From Rhizobiaceae bacterium (GTDB lineage Bacteria; Pseudomonadota; Alphaproteobacteria; Rhizobiales; Rhizobiaceae), in assembly GCA_017640615.1 (NCBI GenBank), contig JAEPQK010000002.1:310001-374000 (forward strand): a stretch of 64,000 bases of DNA, given 5' to 3'. Made by a program: the position numbers and the translations under genes. Of the stretch, positions 7,814-15,900 are shown piece by piece. The stretch's first letter is position 1, and each line of letters begins with the position of its first letter. The notes beneath the pieces are model-generated. The model ran no database searches and was not told the origin of the DNA. It worked only from the letters and a program-made list of their open reading frames with translations.

Positions 7814-9352
7814 GTGGATACGGCCAACCTGTTGGCACCCAGTGGGGCGCTCCAGCTCCAGCCAGGCGACAATGTGGTAATCGCGTTGCGGGACTTCGCC
7901 GCCGGCGAGACGCTGCCCGGTATTGAGCGCCCATTGGTTTCGCCAGTCGCGCGTGGTCACAAGATCGCTTTGACGGCGATTCCCAGCGGCCAGAACGCGG
8001 TTCGCTTCGGCCAGATCATTGGCCAGGCGACACGCGACATTGCGCCCGGCGATCATGTGCACACGCACAATCTGGGCATGGGCGAACACACGCAGGACTA
8101 CGCCATTTCGAGCGCAGCGATCGAGCTGCCGCCGGTGGCAAGTGAACGCACCTTCGAAGGTTATCACCGGGCCGATGGACGGGTCGGAACGCGCAACTAT
8201 CTGGGTATCGTCACCACGGTGAATTGTTCGGGCTCGGTCGCACGCTTTATCGCCGAGGCGGCGGAGAAGTCCGGCCTGCTTGACGACTTCCCGAATATCG
8301 ACGGCATCGTACCGATCGTGCACGGCACGGGCTGCGGCATGTCAGCCAGGGACGATGGCTACGACACGCTGTTCCGCACGCTTGCGGGCTACGTCCAGCA
8401 TCCGAATTTCGGCGGCGTTCTACTGGTTGGGCTCGGCTGCGAGGTGATGCAGGTCGCCAATCTGGTCGGAGAAAGGCAAATCCGCGCAGACGGCGCTTTG
8501 CGCTACATGACGATCCAGCAGACCGGCGGCACCCGCGCGACCATCGAGAAAGGTCTTGAGGAACTGCGCGGCATAGCCGAACTCGCCAATCTGGCGAAGC
8601 GCGCACCGGCGCCGGTCTCCGAATTGACGCTCGGCCTGCAATGCGGCGGGTCCGACGGCTATTCGGGCATCACCGCCAACCCCGCGCTCGGCTACGCCTC
8701 CGATCTTCTGGTGCGCCATGGCGGCACGTCCATACTGTCCGAAACGCCTGAAATCTATGGCGCAGAGCACTTGCTTACGCGCCGCGCCGCGACACAGGAA
8801 GTGGGCGAAAAGCTGCTTGGGCGCATTCGCTGGTGGCAGGACTACACAGCCCGCAATGGCGGCGAAATGAACAACAATCCAAGCCCCGGCAACAAGCGCG
8901 GCGGCCTGACGACGATCCTTGAAAAATCGCTTGGCGCGGTCGCGAAGGGTGGCACCGCACCCTTGGCAGACGTCTATCTGTTTGGCGAACCGGTGGAGAC
9001 GAAAGGCTTCGTCTTCATGGATAGCCCCGGCTTCGATCCATGTTCGATCACGGGGCAAATCGCGTCCGGTGCGAATGTGGTGGTCTTCACCACCGGGCGT
9101 GGATCGGTGTCGGGCTATAAGCCCACGCCCGGCATCAAACTCGCAACCAATTCTGAAATGTATCAGCGCATGTCGGACGACATGGACCTGAACTGCGGGG
9201 ACATCGTCACTGACGGCGTGAGCATAGACGCCAAGGGCCGCGAAATCTTCGAGCTCATCATTCGCGTGGCTTCCGGCGAAAAGAGCCGCAGCGAACAGCT
9301 TGGCTTCGGCGGCGCGGAGTTCGTTCCGTGGCAGATCGGCGCGGTGATGTGA
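7814..9352 (+). CDS. UxaA-family (altronate/galactarate dehydratase) sugar-acid dehydratase
   Basis: 512 aa, a full-length single-chain UxaA/GarD-type enzyme: N-terminal SAF domain (about residues 10-100, ending [15 protein letters not shown]), linker, then the large catalytic domain ([60 protein letters not shown]). The family is Fe(II)-dependent and turns aldonates or aldarates into 2-keto-3-deoxy acids. GTG start at 7814 with GGGAGG eight bases upstream. In this context it likely dehydrates the aldonate made by the aldo/keto reductase, a role usually filled by IlvD/EDD or enolase enzymes. It overlaps the ABC ATPase gene (TGATG). Confidence 0.87.
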   Translation: MDTANLLAPSGALQLQPGDNVVIALRDFAAGETLPGIERPLVSPVARGHKIALTAIPSGQNAVRFGQIIGQATRDIAPGDHVHTHNLGMGEHTQDYAISSAAIELPPVASERTFEGYHRADGRVGTRNYLGIVTTVNCSGSVARFIAEAAEKSGLLDDFPNIDGIVPIVHGTGCGMSARDDGYDTLFRTLAGYVQHPNFGGVLLVGLGCEVMQVANLVGERQIRADGALRYMTIQQTGGTRATIEKGLEELRGIAELANLAKRAPAPVSELTLGLQCGGSDGYSGITANPALGYASDLLVRHGGTSILSETPEIYGAEHLLTRRAATQEVGEKLLGRIRWWQDYTARNGGEMNNNPSPGNKRGGLTTILEKSLGAVAKGGTAPLADVYLFGEPVETKGFVFMDSPGFDPCSITGQIASGANVVVFTTGRGSVSGYKPTPGIKLATNSEMYQRMSDDMDLNCGDIVTDGVSIDAKGREIFELIIRVASGEKSRSEQLGFGGAEFVPWQIGAVM

Positions 9353-10890
9353 TGACGGCGGCTGCGAAACAACTCGTTGACCTGCGCGGGATCGAAAAGC
9401 GGTTTCCGGGCGTGCATGCGCTGAAAAATGTGCGCTTCGACCTGATGAGTGGCGAAGTGCATGCCTTGATGGGCGAAAACGGCGCCGGCAAATCGACCCT
9501 GATGAAGGTCCTTTCCGGCATCTATCAGCCGGACGCGGGTGAAATCTTCATCGACGGCAAACAGATCCAGATACATGGGCCGCGCGCCGCGCAGGACCTA
9601 GGCATCGGCATCATCCATCAGGAGCTCAGCCTGATGAATGACCTTACTGTCGCACAGAACATCTTTATTGGCCGCGAGCCGCGGCGCGCCTTCGGTCGCT
9701 TGGACGAAAAAGCGCTGAACAGGCAGGCCAAGGAAATCTTCGCGTCCATGAACCTGTCGCTCAGCCCGACGGCACGGGTCGGCGATCTGACAATCGCCAA
9801 GCAGCAGATGGTTGAAATCGCCAAGGCGCTCTCCTGCCGCTCGCACATTCTGATCATGGATGAGCCGACGGCGGCCTTGAACGACGCGGAGATCGCGGAG
9901 CTTTTCGTCATCATCCGCCGGCTGAGATCGGAAGGCGCCGGCGTCATCTATATCAGCCACAAAATGCATGAGCTGAAGCAGATCGCCGACCGGGTGACGG
10001 TGATGCGCGATGGCGAATATGTCGACACGGTCGATGCCGCCGCAGTGCCGGTGAGCAAGGTCATTTCGATGATGGTCGGCCGCGAGGTGCGCGACAAGGC
10101 ACCGACCATCCCCGACCTTTCGGCAGCCAATGTGGCGCTCGAGGTGAAGGGGCTGTCGCGCGGCCGCGAAGTTCGCGATGTGAGCTTCTCGGTCAAACAA
10201 GGCGAAATACTGGGCTTTGCCGGCCTAATGGGGGCCGGCCGCACCGAAGTGGCGCGCTTGATATTTGGCGCCGATCCGCGCGATGCCGGCGAAATCCGCG
10301 TCATGGGCCGCGAGGTATCGATCTCCAAGCCGGCTGACGCGGTTCGTGCCGGCATCGGCTATCTGTCCGAGGATCGCAAGCGCTTCGGCCTCGCCACCGG
10401 CATGACAGTGCGCGACAACATCGCGCTCGCCAGCATGTTTCGCTTCACCGGCAGCGGCGGCCGCCTCGACGATGGCGGTATGAAGAAGACCGCGCAGGAA
10501 TTTATCCGCCGGCTCGGCATCCGCACGCCGGGCGACGGTCAGGAGGTGCGGCTTCTGTCGGGCGGCAACCAGCAGAAGGTTGTCGTGGCGAAATGGCTGC
10601 TGCGCGACTGCAACATCCTGATCTTCGACGAGCCGACCCGCGGCATCGATGTCGGAGCCAAGTCGGAAATCTACGCACTGCTCGAAGCGCTCGCGGCCGA
10701 GGGCAAGGCGATCATCGTCATCTCGTCGGAGCTGCCGGAAATCCTGCAACTCAGCCACCGCATCGCCGTCATGTGCGAAGGCCGGCTGACCGGGTTTCTG
10801 CCCGGCGGCGCAAAAACCACCCAGGAAGAAATCATGGCGCTTGCCACCCAGCGCGAGCCAGCGATGCAGCCAGTCGGAGAGGATCAATGA
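9352..10890 (+). CDS. Sugar ABC transporter ATP-binding protein (CUT2, RbsA/XylG type)
   Basis: 512-aa cytoplasmic ATPase with two fused nucleotide-binding domains. The first has Walker [10 protein letters not shown], Walker B ILIMDEPT and the switch His in YISHKM. The second is degenerate, as usual for RbsA/MglA ([11 protein letters not shown] for Walker A, LSGGNQQK signature, [14 protein letters not shown]). The ATG at 9352 shares a base with the dehydratase stop; the longer frame from a GTG at 9328 is less likely. It powers the permease encoded next, whose start overlaps its stop (ATGA). Confidence 0.95.
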   Translation: MTAAAKQLVDLRGIEKRFPGVHALKNVRFDLMSGEVHALMGENGAGKSTLMKVLSGIYQPDAGEIFIDGKQIQIHGPRAAQDLGIGIIHQELSLMNDLTVAQNIFIGREPRRAFGRLDEKALNRQAKEIFASMNLSLSPTARVGDLTIAKQQMVEIAKALSCRSHILIMDEPTAALNDAEIAELFVIIRRLRSEGAGVIYISHKMHELKQIADRVTVMRDGEYVDTVDAAAVPVSKVISMMVGREVRDKAPTIPDLSAANVALEVKGLSRGREVRDVSFSVKQGEILGFAGLMGAGRTEVARLIFGADPRDAGEIRVMGREVSISKPADAVRAGIGYLSEDRKRFGLATGMTVRDNIALASMFRFTGSGGRLDDGGMKKTAQEFIRRLGIRTPGDGQEVRLLSGGNQQKVVVAKWLLRDCNILIFDEPTRGIDVGAKSEIYALLEALAAEGKAIIVISSELPEILQLSHRIAVMCEGRLTGFLPGGAKTTQEEIMALATQREPAMQPVGEDQ

Positions 10891-11897
10891 ACGACGCGAT
10901 TGCACAGCCAGCAAAGCCGAAGGGCTTTTTGCGGCTCATCGACACCGGAGCGCATCAGAAGCTGCTCGCCGTCGCAAGTCTGATCGCGCTTCTGATCGGC
11001 TTTTCGATCGGCTCACCGAATTTCATGCAGACCTCGAACATGATCGCCATTCTGCAGGCGGCGTCGGTAAACGGTGTGCTGGCGGTGGCGGCGACGCTGG
11101 TCATCATCACCGGCGGCATCGATCTTTCCGTAGGTACCCTCATGACTTTCACGGCCGTGATTGCCGGCGTGACGCTCACCTCGATCGGCGTGCCGCTGCC
11201 GCTGGGCATCATTGCTGCAATCGGCGCAGGCGCGTTGAGCGGGCTGATTTCGGGCACGCTTGTCGCAAAGGCGAAGATACCGCCATTCATCGCCACGCTT
11301 GGCATGATGCTGATATTGAAAGGCCTGTCGCTGGTGATTTCGGGCACGCGCCCGATCTATTTCAGCGATGTCGTGGGTTTCGACCAGATATCGCGCGGCT
11401 CGATTATCGGTGATCTGATTCCCGCACTGCCGATCCCGAATGGCGTGCTGATCCTTTTCATTGTCGCGGTCGTGGTTGCTTACATCCTGAACAAGACGGT
11501 GCTGGGCCGCTACTGCTTCGCGCTTGGGTCCAATGAGGAGGCGGTTCGCCTGTCCGGCGTCAACACCGACCGCTGGAAGATGGCGATCTACGCACTCGCC
11601 GGCGCCATCTGCGGCATCGCCGGCATTCTCATCGCCTCGCGCCTCAACTCCGCGCAGCCGGCGCTCGGGCTCGGTTACGAGCTGGAGGCAATCGCAGCTG
11701 TCGTGATTGGCGGTACATCACTGTCGGGCGGTCGCGGCACGATCAACGGCACCATCATCGGGGCGCTCATCATGGCCGTTCTGACCAACGGCCTGCGTGT
11801 GATGTCGATCGCGCAGGAATGGCAGACCGTCGTTACGGGCGCGATCATCATTCTGGCTGTCTATGCCGATCAGTTGAGGCGCCAGAAGGCAAAATAA
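10887..11897 (+). CDS. Sugar ABC transporter permease (CUT2, RbsC type)
   Basis: 336-aa inner-membrane permease of the BPD_transp_2 family with about 8-10 hydrophobic segments. Motifs include [13 protein letters not shown] and, near the C-terminus, [21 protein letters not shown], the coupling signature of ribose/xylose/arabinose-type importers. The ATG at 10887 overlaps the ATPase stop. An earlier in-frame start inside the ATPase gene was rejected because its translation is an out-of-frame shadow. It forms the channel with the ATPase and the periplasmic protein that follows. Confidence 0.95.
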   Translation: MNDAIAQPAKPKGFLRLIDTGAHQKLLAVASLIALLIGFSIGSPNFMQTSNMIAILQAASVNGVLAVAATLVIITGGIDLSVGTLMTFTAVIAGVTLTSIGVPLPLGIIAAIGAGALSGLISGTLVAKAKIPPFIATLGMMLILKGLSLVISGTRPIYFSDVVGFDQISRGSIIGDLIPALPIPNGVLILFIVAVVVAYILNKTVLGRYCFALGSNEEAVRLSGVNTDRWKMAIYALAGAICGIAGILIASRLNSAQPALGLGYELEAIAAVVIGGTSLSGGRGTINGTIIGALIMAVLTNGLRVMSIAQEWQTVVTGAIIILAVYADQLRRQKAK

Positions 11898-11960
11898 CGA
11901 GAACCGCGGGAAACGCGTCGCAACACCCCACGAAAAATCTGAGTTAGTCAGGAGGAAAAC

Positions 11961-12908
11961 ATGATTACTCGTCGTTCTACACTGCTTGCGCTGCCGGCTC
12001 TGGCCATGATGGCCATGGGGTCGCCGGCCTTGGCACAGGACAAGCCCTATATCGCGCTCGTCTCCAAAGGCTTTCAGCACCAGTTTTGGCAGGCGGTGAA
12101 AACCGGCGCCGAGCAGGCCGCCGAGGAATTCGGCGTGCGCATCACCTTCGAAGGCCCGGACAATGAGACCATGGTCGATCGCCAGATCGACATGCTGGCG
12201 GCAGCGCTCGCCAACAAGCCGGCTGCAATCGGCTTCGCGGCGCTCGACAGCCAGGCGGCAATCCCGCTGCTCAGGCAGGCGTCAGATGCCGGCGTGCCGG
12301 TCATCGCATTCGACTCCGGCGTCGACAGCGACATTCCCGCCACCACGGCAACCACCGACAACCTCGCCGCAGCAGCACTTGCCGCCGACAAGATGGCCGA
12401 AATGCTGGGCGGCAAAGGCAAGGTCGCCGTTGTTGCGCACGACCAGACAAGCCGCACTGGCATCGACCGCCGCGACGGCTTCCTGAACCGCATGGCCGAA
12501 GCGCACCCCGACATCGAGGTGGTGACGGTTCAGTACGGCCAGGGCGACCATCTGCAGTCGACCGAGGTGACGAAGGCGATCCTCACCGCCAATCCTGACC
12601 TTGGCGGCATTTTCGGCACCAATGAGGGTTCGGCAATCGGCGTCGTCAACGGCGTGCGCGAGACCGGCGCCGAGAACATCGTCGTCATCGGTTATGATTC
12701 CGGTACGGCGCAGAAGCAGGCAATCAATGATGGCCTAATGGCCGGCGCGATCACGCAGAACCCGATCGGCATCGGCTATGAGACGGTGAAGGCGGCTGTC
12801 GCCGCGATCAACGGCGAAGAGCTGCCGAACATCATCGACACCGGCTTCTACTGGTACGACAAGGCAACGATGGACGATCCCCAGATCGCCGCGGTCCTTT
12901 ACGACTAA
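11961..12908 (+). CDS. Sugar ABC transporter substrate-binding protein (ribose/CUT2 type)
   Basis: 315-aa periplasmic binding protein. The signal peptide (MITRRSTLLALPALAMMAMG, cleavage after ALA) is followed by a Peripla_BP_4 fold: KPYIALVSKGFQHQFWQAV, DRQIDMLAAALANKPAAI, VIAFDSGVD and IFGTNEGSAIGV. It captures the sugar for the transporter. Strong GGAGG lies 6 bases before the ATG. It is last in the operon, whereas in many CUT2 operons this gene is first, and its own strong ribosome site may allow higher synthesis. The ligand cannot be read from sequence; the locus suggests an L-fucose/D-arabinose-like sugar. Confidence 0.92.
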   Translation: MITRRSTLLALPALAMMAMGSPALAQDKPYIALVSKGFQHQFWQAVKTGAEQAAEEFGVRITFEGPDNETMVDRQIDMLAAALANKPAAIGFAALDSQAAIPLLRQASDAGVPVIAFDSGVDSDIPATTATTDNLAAAALAADKMAEMLGGKGKVAVVAHDQTSRTGIDRRDGFLNRMAEAHPDIEVVTVQYGQGDHLQSTEVTKAILTANPDLGGIFGTNEGSAIGVVNGVRETGAENIVVIGYDSGTAQKQAINDGLMAGAITQNPIGIGYETVKAAVAAINGEELPNIIDTGFYWYDKATMDDPQIAAVLYD

Positions 12909-12954
12909 GACACGAACAAAGCGAGCGGGTCAGAGGCCAGCCCCGCTCCGTTTC

Positions 12955-12979
12955 GCCCGCCGGATTTTGTCTGGCGGGC
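12955..12979 (+). terminator. Hairpin after sugar ABC operon
   Basis: Inverted repeat GCCCGCCGGA / TCTGGCGGGC with one G-T pair and loop TTTTG, 47 bases past the binding-protein stop. A T-tract is weak, so termination may be partial. Confidence 0.55.
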
Positions 12980-13245
12980 GATCTGCATTTGTTACGCGCC
13001 GCGTGAGCGCTTCGGCCTGTGGTCTAACCGCAACCAGCCGACAGGATTGTCATGCCCGACCGGGCGCCGACCGCTCAGGCCGCCCCATCGGAGCCGTGAG
13101 TACAGCGAACTGGCGTGAGACCAAAAAGATGGCGGAGAGTGGGAGAGACATTTCAACTCGGCGTAACAGGCCGCGACCGCGGCCCGGGCTTTCGCCCGCC
13201 CCCGCGGAGGCGTTGAGCGAAGCGAAACTGCCGTGAGCGAAATGA
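12980..13245. other. Intergenic between sugar operon and tRNA-Ser; imperfect repeat of tRNA 3' flank
   Basis: No gene seen. The segment 13103-13142 resembles 13221-13258: both have AGCGA(A)ACTG(G/C)CGTGAG followed by GATGGCGGAGAG, the latter being the last bases of the tRNA-Ser gene plus its CCA and flank. GC-rich hairpin-forming sequence occurs around 13174-13210. Confidence 0.45.
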
Positions 13246-13336
13246 TGGCGGAGAGGATGGGATTCGAACCCACGAGACCCTTTTGGGGTCTACTCCCTTA
13301 GCAGGGGAGCGCCTTCGACCACTCGGCCACCTCTCC
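13246..13336 (-). tRNA. tRNA-Ser (anticodon GCT)
   Basis: The minus strand gives a class II tRNA. The 5' acceptor GGAGAGG pairs with 3' CCTCTCC, with a G discriminator and an encoded CCA. The D-loop region is GGCCGAGTGGTCGAAGGC, the anticodon stem-loop CTCCCCTGCTAAGGGAG carries GCT, the long variable arm (TAGACCCCAAAAGGGTCT) is typical of serine tRNA, and the T-loop GGGTTCGAATCCC is canonical. It reads AGC/AGT serine codons. It stands alone between the sugar operon and the second porin. Confidence 0.97.
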
Positions 13337-13785
13337 GTTGCGTCGCTGGATAAAGAAAAGACCGGCGACAATCAATAAGCACCGGCGCATCATGCTACTT
13401 CTATATATCTAATGCGGTCTCGTGCCTTGATGTGTCTGTTTACGTTACGGAAATCGCGGTTCCTCGGACGGGTAGCGCGCTCCCGAATCGAGTCGGGCGG
13501 CGCAAACACAGCAAAATGAGTGAATTTGCCGCCGCGCAATCCCCACTCGGGCCTGTTTGGTGAATGAATCGTTAGTGCGGGGGTGCAAAACGTGTCTTTT
13601 GTGCAACAACAGGGTTCCATCGCGTGCCGGCAAACCAAAAGCTGGGTTCTTCCTTGTTGCGCGGGCAGGCCTCATCGGTAATGTCATGATCGAAGAAGGG
13701 GCGCGCTAGCGTGTCTTTTTCATCATTGGGGATGGGGCAGGGAACGCTGTCCTTCGGCTTAAGGACCCATACCCATATTTAAACC
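13337..13785. other. Long leader/intergenic region upstream of second porin
   Basis: About 450 bases without a convincing gene. Short minus-strand frames here lack ribosome sites and protein-like composition. The stretch probably carries the promoter and a long 5' untranslated region of the second porin, which is common for major porins and often a target of small RNAs; no specific element could be assigned. Confidence 0.4.
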
Positions 13786-13980
13786 TTTGACTGGAGGTCA
13801 GAAAATGAAACTCAAGAGCCTTCTGATCGGCTCCGCAGCGGTGATGGCGGCTTCGGCCACCAGCGCCAAGGCTGCTGACGCGATCGTCATGGCCGAACCG
13901 GAGCCGATGGAATACGTCCGCATCTGCGACGTGTACGGCACCGGATTCTTCTACATCCCGGGCACCGAAACCTGCATGAA
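13786..13980 (+). repeat. 195-bp inverted repeat, right arm (porin B 5' end)
   Basis: Identical to the reverse complement of 2496-2690. It runs from TTTGACTGGAGGTC, 19 bases before the ATG, to the CATGAA codons of the GGYYRF region. Confidence 0.93.
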
Positions 13981-14854
13981 GATCGGCGGGTACTACCGGT
14001 TCCAGCTTAACTTCTCGTCGACCGCACTGACCTGGTTCGCTCGCTTTGCGCCGTCCTTCGACGTCCGCAACGAGACCGAGTGGGGCACTCTGCGTGGCTT
14101 CGCTGAAGTTGAGTTCGACTATGGCTGGTACACGGCCGGCTCGACCACGAGCTTCGGCACGACCCGCGCTGCTGCTGGTTACGCTCAGAACGTCAACCTG
14201 AACCATGCTTTCATCGAGATCATCACGGCCTCGGGTACGCTCCGCATGGGTAAAGGCGACTCCCCGTATGCACGCTTCCTGGGCTACGGTTCGGGTAACG
14301 TGTTTGGCGGCGTCTACGGCTTCGCTAACTCGGCTGAGATCAGCTACACCTTCAACGGCTCGAATGGCTTCTCCGCCATCATCGCGCTGCTGCAGGACGG
14401 CGACACCGACTACGTGCCGGACATCGAGGGTGGTATCAACTTCGCCCAGGGTTGGGGCTCGGTTGGTGCAATCGTCGGTTACGACGAGAGCGCTGGTCAG
14501 TGGGGCGCCAAGGGTGTGCTCCGCTTCAACGCACCGAACGGCTCGTTCTCCGGCGGTCTGCACGTGATCTACTCCAGCGGTGCAGCAGCTCATCGTTACT
14601 CGGTGGGTGACCCGGGTGGTGCAGCTGGTAACGTTGCTCCGTGGTCGATCCTCGCTCACGTGAAGGGTCAGTTCACGGCGACTGTTGCTGGTACTCTGTC
14701 GGCTCAGTGGTTCTCCAACACCGGTGGTTTCGACCTCGTCGGTGGTCTGGACATCCGTCCGATCGATGGCCTCCGGATCCGTCCGGAAGTTCGCTACATG
14801 ACCACCAGCGGTGGCTGGGCGGGCGCTCTGCGCTTCGACCGCGCGATCCCATAA
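13805..14854 (+). CDS. Outer-membrane porin (Porin_2 family), copy B
   Basis: 349-aa outer-membrane porin. ATG at 13805 after GGAGG. Signal peptide and N-terminal signature are the same as in copy A; mature strands include ARFAPSFDVRNETEWGTLRGFAE, AEISYTFNGSNGFSAIIAL and PDIEGGINFAQGWGSVGAIVGYD, ending in GALRFDRAIP. Codon use is strongly biased to C-ending and GCT/GGT codons, as in highly expressed genes, and a strong terminator follows. This is probably the major porin; copy A may be an alternative used under other conditions. Confidence 0.94.
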   Translation: MKLKSLLIGSAAVMAASATSAKAADAIVMAEPEPMEYVRICDVYGTGFFYIPGTETCMKIGGYYRFQLNFSSTALTWFARFAPSFDVRNETEWGTLRGFAEVEFDYGWYTAGSTTSFGTTRAAAGYAQNVNLNHAFIEIITASGTLRMGKGDSPYARFLGYGSGNVFGGVYGFANSAEISYTFNGSNGFSAIIALLQDGDTDYVPDIEGGINFAQGWGSVGAIVGYDESAGQWGAKGVLRFNAPNGSFSGGLHVIYSSGAAAHRYSVGDPGGAAGNVAPWSILAHVKGQFTATVAGTLSAQWFSNTGGFDLVGGLDIRPIDGLRIRPEVRYMTTSGGWAGALRFDRAIP

Positions 14855-14884
14855 GGATCAGTTTCCAGCAATCGCTGGAACAGA

Positions 14885-14914
14885 AAACCCGGCGGGCAAC
14901 CGCCGGGTTTTTTC
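14885..14914 (+). terminator. Rho-independent terminator of second porin
   Basis: Perfect 11-bp stem AAACCCGGCGG / CCGCCGGGTTT, loop GCAA, followed by a T-run, starting 31 bases after the stop. Confidence 0.93.
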
Positions 14915-14994
14915 ATTGTCGACGCCGTTCGAACGCGCGCTCGCGCGGCAAGGCTCAACCAATTGAATTTATTGCATAGTCGTGCGTTGCTTGA

Positions 14995-15900
14995 TCAGGC
15001 CGCGCGCTTTGCGCTCGCCGTGGGCTCACCGGTTTTTCTTCTCAGAAATGCGATGATCTTGCCGGGCAACCCGGCCGTTTCCAGCAAGGGTGCGTGGCCT
15101 TGGCCGGCAACCGTAATTGTCTCGAGATCAGGATGACGTTTTTCCATCTGTTCCAGTGTCTCGGGTGACAGCAGCAACGAATTCTCGCCGCGAACTGCCA
15201 GCACCGGCAAGCCCGACAATCCCATAAATTGCGGCCAGAACTCCGGCAGCGCCTTACTGAGGTTGACGCTTTTCAGCGTGTTCAGAAGCGCGGGATCGAA
15301 ATCCGGCACAGGCCTTCCGTTCTCGTCGCGATAGATTGCCCGAACCGCGCGCTGCCAGTCGGCGTCGCTGAGTTTTGTGAAAACGCCCTTCTGGGCGGAC
15401 TTCTGTATGGCAACGGCTTCTTCGAAGGTCGCCGGTTTCGGTGCGCGTTCCAGATAAGACCTGATCTGAGCAAGGCCGCTGCCTTCCACCACCGGTCCGA
15501 TATCGTTGAGGACGACGGCTTTCAGAAGCCCGGGCCGCATGGCTGCCAGCACGAAGGTGATTAGCCCGCCGCGCGAGGTCCCGATGAACGCGGCGTGTTC
15601 AATGCCAAGCGCGGTCAGACCGGCCACGACATCGCCCGCTTCCACGATAGGATCGTAGTTGCGCCAGTTTGGATCATAGGCTGAACGCCCGCGCCCGCGA
15701 TAGTCGAACGAGATGACGTGCCGAGGCGATCGTCCGCTCGATAGCTGCACCGCGAGATCGTGAAAGTCGGCTGCGTTACGCGTCAGCCCGGCAAGGCAGA
15801 CAACGGGCAACGCATCGCTGTCCTGCGCGCCATAGAGGCGGGCATACAGTCTCAACCCGTCGCTCGCCGTGTAGAAGAAGTCTTCGAATTCGTTGTCCAT
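14995..15900 (-). CDS. Alpha/beta hydrolase
   Basis: 301-aa alpha/beta-hydrolase-fold protein. The nucleophile elbow is GTSRGG (Ser in AAFIGTSRGGLITFV). The oxyanion-hole strand motif is VVCLAGLTRNAADF, and the C-terminal catalytic His is in GQGHAPLLE. An N-terminal YTASDGLRLYARLYG is typical of soluble esterase/epoxide-hydrolase relatives. Its ATG overlaps the stop of the upstream lytic transglycosylase by one base, so the two are co-transcribed. The substrate is unknown. Confidence 0.85.
   Translation of the reverse strand: MDNEFEDFFYTASDGLRLYARLYGAQDSDALPVVCLAGLTRNAADFHDLAVQLSSGRSPRHVISFDYRGRGRSAYDPNWRNYDPIVEAGDVVAGLTALGIEHAAFIGTSRGGLITFVLAAMRPGLLKAVVLNDIGPVVEGSGLAQIRSYLERAPKPATFEEAVAIQKSAQKGVFTKLSDADWQRAVRAIYRDENGRPVPDFDPALLNTLKSVNLSKALPEFWPQFMGLSGLPVLAVRGENSLLLSPETLEQMEKRHPDLETITVAGQGHAPLLETAGLPGKIIAFLRRKTGEPTASAKRAA

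Noticed and set aside
2879-12908. Classical L-fucose pathway to pyruvate and lactate
   Set aside because: The FAH-family protein is long and XylX/KdaD-like, an ALDH of the KGSADH group is present, and no 2-keto-3-deoxy-fuconate dehydrogenase is seen; the set fits a five-carbon sugar to 2-oxoglutarate better.
13128-13139. Possible second tRNA gene or full attachment site
   Set aside because: Only 12 bases of the tRNA end are repeated; no cloverleaf can form.
13706-14659. 317-aa minus-strand open frame
   Set aside because: Antisense shadow of porin B, caused by its biased codon use.
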